In this document: piece after piece, positions 62,430-64,000 of the stretch
How positions within the stretch are numbered: the stretch's first letter is position 1
Layout: every line of letters starts with the position of its first letter
NCBI RefSeq assembly: GCF_024494465.1
Contig: NZ_JAETXM010000014.1
Coordinates: forward strand, 30,529-94,528
DNA length: 64,000 nucleotides
Direction: 5' to 3'
Source: Bacillus sp. V3B
Lineage (GTDB): Bacteria; Bacillota; Bacilli; Bacillales; Cytobacillaceae
Notes under the pieces: model-generated
The model's input: the letters and a program-made list of their open reading frames with translations, nothing else
What the model was told of the DNA's origin: nothing
The model's database searches: none
Position numbers and translations under genes: made by a program

Positions 62430-64000
62430 GTGCGCGCGACAAGTTCTGTTATAAGCGTATTTTGCGTGAAAAAACAGGAGGTTTTCACTTGAAAATCTCA
62501 ACCTTACAACGGAGGATGGGAATGACGGAACCATGTTTCTTGAAACCATCCCGTCAATACTCCTGCATGCGTCGTGAGAGGACAAATCACGAGGTGTGAA
62601 GCACAGGTGGATTCGGCAGAACGAAGGCTGGAGCCAATCCGAAACGGAAAAGGTATGCCAACGGATATGCCGCGCGGCTGAAAAACTAAATATGGTGAGA
62701 ATCGTTCCAATCTAAAGGGACTGACAAACTTCCGAAAGTACGGGTCTAAAGTTACGAACATAGAGGAAACCTATGTCCCATCCCACGATGGGGTGAGTGA
62801 TGTTGAGTAAAATTGCACCCTCTGAAAAACATTATATCGAACAATGGCGGTATCAAGCTCACAGGCTTACAGGAAGCACCTACGTTTAGAATGGATAGCT
62901 ATGTTGTAAGGGACTTGGAAAGCAAGAATCGTTGATTCAAGGGTTGTCCCCCGAAACGATTGTTATAAGGTTATACCGAAATACATTTATTTTTGCGAGG
63001 GTAGGGGTACGACTGAGGAACCTTCTGTAATGGGAGTGGAGGAACAGCCCCAAGTCTAGCGAAATGAACGATTATTTTCCTAACGTGAATGGCAACGATC
63101 GGGTAGGAATGTGGGAACATCACTCTTTAAGGAGGGATGCCACAGTGTCAACGTTAAGATACTGGGATTATTACAACATGACGGAGACATTTACGGATTT
63201 ACACGAAAAAGCTAGAAATAAAACCTCTTTCAATCATCTATATGATGTCATCACTTCGAGAGAAAACATTTTACTAGCTTACCGAACAATCAAATCTAAT
63301 AAAGGTTCCAACACACCTGGAACGGATGGTAAAACGATCAAAGATTTGAAAGAGCTTACGGAAACGGAATTAGTTAAAGAAATACAAACTAAACTAAAAA
63401 ACTATCAACCTAAGAAAGTCAGAAGAAAGTGGATTGAAAAAGAAAATGGCAAAATGAGACCACTTGGCATTCCATGTATTCTAGACCGAATTATCCAACA
63501 ATGTTTTAAACAAGTTATTGAACCAATTGCGGAAGCAAATTCTTTAAGCACAGTTATGGTTTCAGACCGTTCAGGTCTGCACACCATGCAATGGCACGAG
63601 TACAATTCCTAATAAATAAATCACAACTTCATTATGTTGTTGATATCGATATCAAAGGATTTTTTGATAATGTGAACCACACTTTCCTTATCAAACAGCT
63701 ATGGAATATAGGAATTCACGATAAAAAAGTGTTAACGTGCATATCCAAAATGTTAAAAGCTGAGATTGATAAAGAAGGAGTACCACAAAAAGGCGTACCA
63801 CAAGGTAGTATATTATCGACAATTCTTTCAAATATCGTCTTAAATGATTTAGATCAGTGGGTCGCCAGACAATGGGAATTCTTCCCTCTCACAAAACCAT
63901 ATAAAACGAAAGAAGGAGAAAGATACGCCAAGAAACGCACAAAACTTAAAGAAGGCTACCTCGTCCGCTACGCGGACGACTGTGTGCCACGAAAGCGGAC
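62430..64000 (+). mobile_element. Group II intron, 5' part
   Basis: GTGCGCGCGAC at 62430 fits a group II intron 5' end, followed by about 630 bases of domain I-III-like RNA with GC-rich paired blocks (for example TTCGGCAGAACGAAGGCTGG) and no long frame, then a reverse-transcriptase ORF. The 3' end lies beyond the window. Exon sequence upstream does not interrupt a recognisable gene. Confidence 0.85.
63064..64000 (+). pseudogene. ltrA: Group II intron reverse transcriptase, frameshifted
   Basis: The first frame (63064-63612) has RT0-RT2 sequence: NHLYDVITSRENILLAYRTI, SNTPGTDGKTI, RPLGIPCILDRIIQQCFK. After EPIAEA it leaves the family pattern; the neighbouring frame continues KFFKHSYGFRPFRSAHHAM then YVVDIDIKGFFDNVNH and KGVPQGSILS up to VRYADD. 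One missing A at about 63535-63540 explains this. After YADD (63969-63980), ten or so bases appear missing, since the shifted frame reads CATKAD. So the enzyme is broken at least twice in the visible part. Confidence 0.85.

Noticed and set aside
62369..62761. Frames on both strands in the intron leader
   Set aside because: They lie within group II intron RNA and follow its paired structure rather than codon usage.

Overview
The window is chromosomal DNA from a low-GC, spore-forming Firmicute of the family Bacillaceae. The evidence is the gene content and its order: hflX-ynbB-glnR-glnA, des-desK-desR, lexA-yneA-yneB-ynzC-tkt-sirA-yneF and ccdA-yneI-ccdC-yneK, together with sspH, xpaC-yaaN, tnrA and a YjcZ-type sporulation peptide. 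I do not assign a species. Layout: 0-1.1 kb holds two small genes, each behind a Fur-box-like site. 1.3-2.6 kb is dapA under a lysine riboswitch. 2.8-4.8 kb carries a Glu/Leu/Phe/Val-type dehydrogenase, a single glycine-riboswitch aptamer with its own terminator, and tnrA. 5.1-9.2 kb holds a 5'-truncated aldehyde dehydrogenase, CorA, and a small membrane protein with a sodium/solute symporter. 9.3-11.9 kb has a decayed gene, a CBO0543-type membrane protein, a LysE exporter and sspH. 12.0-17.3 kb is an assimilatory sulfate cluster (S-box-like leader, yezD, cysH, cysP, sat, cysC, sirB) in which sumT and sirC, often found in this operon, are absent. 17.4-21.8 kb carries xpaC-yaaN, a lipoprotein and a universal stress protein. 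21.9-25.4 kb looks like the ruins of an aromatic meta-cleavage locus: a frameshifted ferredoxin, GlcG/HbpS, an SDR fragment, a gutted IclR regulator and an intact hydrolase. 25.9-26.8 kb is a dead TnpB. 26.9-33.1 kb is mostly housekeeping. 33.2-37.3 kb is a tandem duplication of glnR-glnA, and the first glutamine synthetase has lost an active-site asparagine. 37.9-40.8 kb is the cold-sensing desaturase system. 40.9-54.5 kb is the conserved SOS, transketolase, sporulation-replication and cytochrome c-biogenesis block, with a heterodimeric ABC exporter inserted. 54.7 kb to the end is accessory DNA. It begins with a probable selenocysteine tRNA followed at once by a tyrosine integrase, phased short repeats, a treble-clef/endonuclease protein and an unrecognised protein behind an inverted repeat. 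After these come an IS110 element broken by a TGA, two small spore-type genes and the 5' part of a group II intron whose reverse transcriptase is broken twice. The main functional themes are nitrogen control (two GlnR, two GlnA, TnrA, a dehydrogenase and a glycine aptamer beside tnrA), sulfur assimilation, membrane fluidity, and SOS/sporulation control of division and replication. The most unusual items are the glycine aptamer in front of tnrA, the duplicated glnRA with a divergent active site, the tRNA-Sec next to an integrase, and a 193-bp hairpin-rich repeat present in two nearly identical copies. No CRISPR array was seen.
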